Assembly: GCF_006575665.1 (NCBI RefSeq)
Contig: NZ_CP041253.1
Span: 2,207,001-2,271,000, forward strand
Source of the DNA: Echinicola soli
Lineage (GTDB): Bacteria > Bacteroidota > Bacteroidia > Cytophagales > Cyclobacteriaceae
Length of the DNA: 64,000 nucleotides
Direction: 5' to 3'
The notes beneath the pieces were generated by a model. The model did no database searches and was not told where the DNA came from. It saw nothing but the letters and a program-made list of their open reading frames with translations. Below, in pieces: positions 63,823-64,000 of the stretch. Within the stretch, counting starts at the first letter, position 1. Each line of letters opens with the position of its first letter. Made by a program: the position numbers and the translations under genes.

Positions 63823-64000
63823 TTTATATGATCATGACTGATAAGAAGGACCCCGAATATGGAGTGGATTCAAGATATAGATCAAGCAGAGATCGTAAAA
63901 AAGGTGCTTAAGCACTGTTGAAGGTACGGTTAAATCGCATGAAGAAAGTTTCTGTTGCCCAGATCAAACGTGCCAAGTTGATTCAGCTGAAATTGAAAAT
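63823..64000 (+). other. End of window, possible start of a truncated coding region
   Basis: An ATG at 63939 opens MKKVSVAQIKRAKLIQLKLK to the edge. Just before it, the 12-bp palindrome GTGCTTAAGCAC (63904-63915) and a short MEWIQDIDQAEIVKKVLKHC frame resemble a transposase fragment. The window stops before this can be judged. Confidence 0.25.

Overview
The window looks like a chromosomal segment of a free-living, polysaccharide-degrading member of the Bacteroidota, most likely order Cytophagales near Echinicola or Cyclobacterium. This is inferred from a SusC/SusD pair, a type IX secretion C-terminal domain, a membrane-tethered propeller/Y_Y_Y/LuxR regulator, a NUDIX-type arabinose regulator, weak Shine-Dalgarno sequences, and TAnnTTTG-type -7 boxes. 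The genus is a guess from overall protein character; no rRNA is present.

Layout: (1) 1-2192, 3' part of a monomeric NADP isocitrate dehydrogenase. (2) 2266-11595, a divergent catabolic locus. The leftward arm has a DUF1080 lipoprotein, a cytochrome c lipoprotein, a TIM-barrel sugar isomerase-like protein and a Gfo/Idh/MocA dehydrogenase. The rightward arm has a nucleoside/sugar-type MFS permease, a hydroxypyruvate-isomerase-like protein, a GMC flavoprotein, its gluconate-2-dehydrogenase-subunit-3-like partner and a further exported TIM barrel. Together these look like a periplasmic 3-keto-glycoside pathway: oxidation of a sugar at C3 with electrons passed to cytochrome c, cleavage of the 3-keto-glycoside, uptake, then cytosolic processing. 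(3) 11.6-14.2 kb, a decayed coding stretch, a TPR/SH3 membrane protein and four tRNAs (Lys-Pro-Arg-Lys). (4) 14.2-24.3 kb, a beta-glucan utilisation locus (SusC, SusD, GH5, GH16) with its propeller-LuxR regulator. (5) An M28 peptidase.

(6) 26.2-41.2 kb, a glucuronoxylan locus: SDR dehydrogenase, GH67 and a LacI regulator on the minus strand, divergent from GH2, mannonate dehydratase, GH115, a SASA-family esterase and a sodium/sugar symporter. (7) 41.4-43 kb, an AT-rich insert with an FGE-like protein, a 39-residue membrane peptide and a NERD/zinc-ribbon protein. (8) 43.2-54.3 kb, pentose metabolism: AraC regulator, xylulokinase, xylose isomerase, GH43, L-arabinose isomerase, a second sodium/sugar symporter and a NUDIX-family regulator. 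These genes are separated by several families of short repeats. (9) 54.6-63.5 kb, mostly housekeeping: VOC protein, S41 protease, hemerythrin protein, RuvX, peptide deformylase, nitrilase-family amidase, a T9SS-secreted FG-GAP protein and MurF. The window ends in a MITE-like repeat.

Functionally, regions 6 and 8 join into one xylan pathway. Glucuronosyl, acetyl and arabinosyl side groups are removed (GH67/GH115, SASA esterase, GH43). The released xylose and arabinose enter through SSS symporters and XylA/XylB/AraA, and glucuronate enters through UxuA. Four near-identical palindromes with a central CG (three around lacI/GH2, one near GH43) suggest a shared LacI-family regulon across the two blocks. 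AraB, AraD, UxaC, and KDG kinase/aldolase are not in the window.
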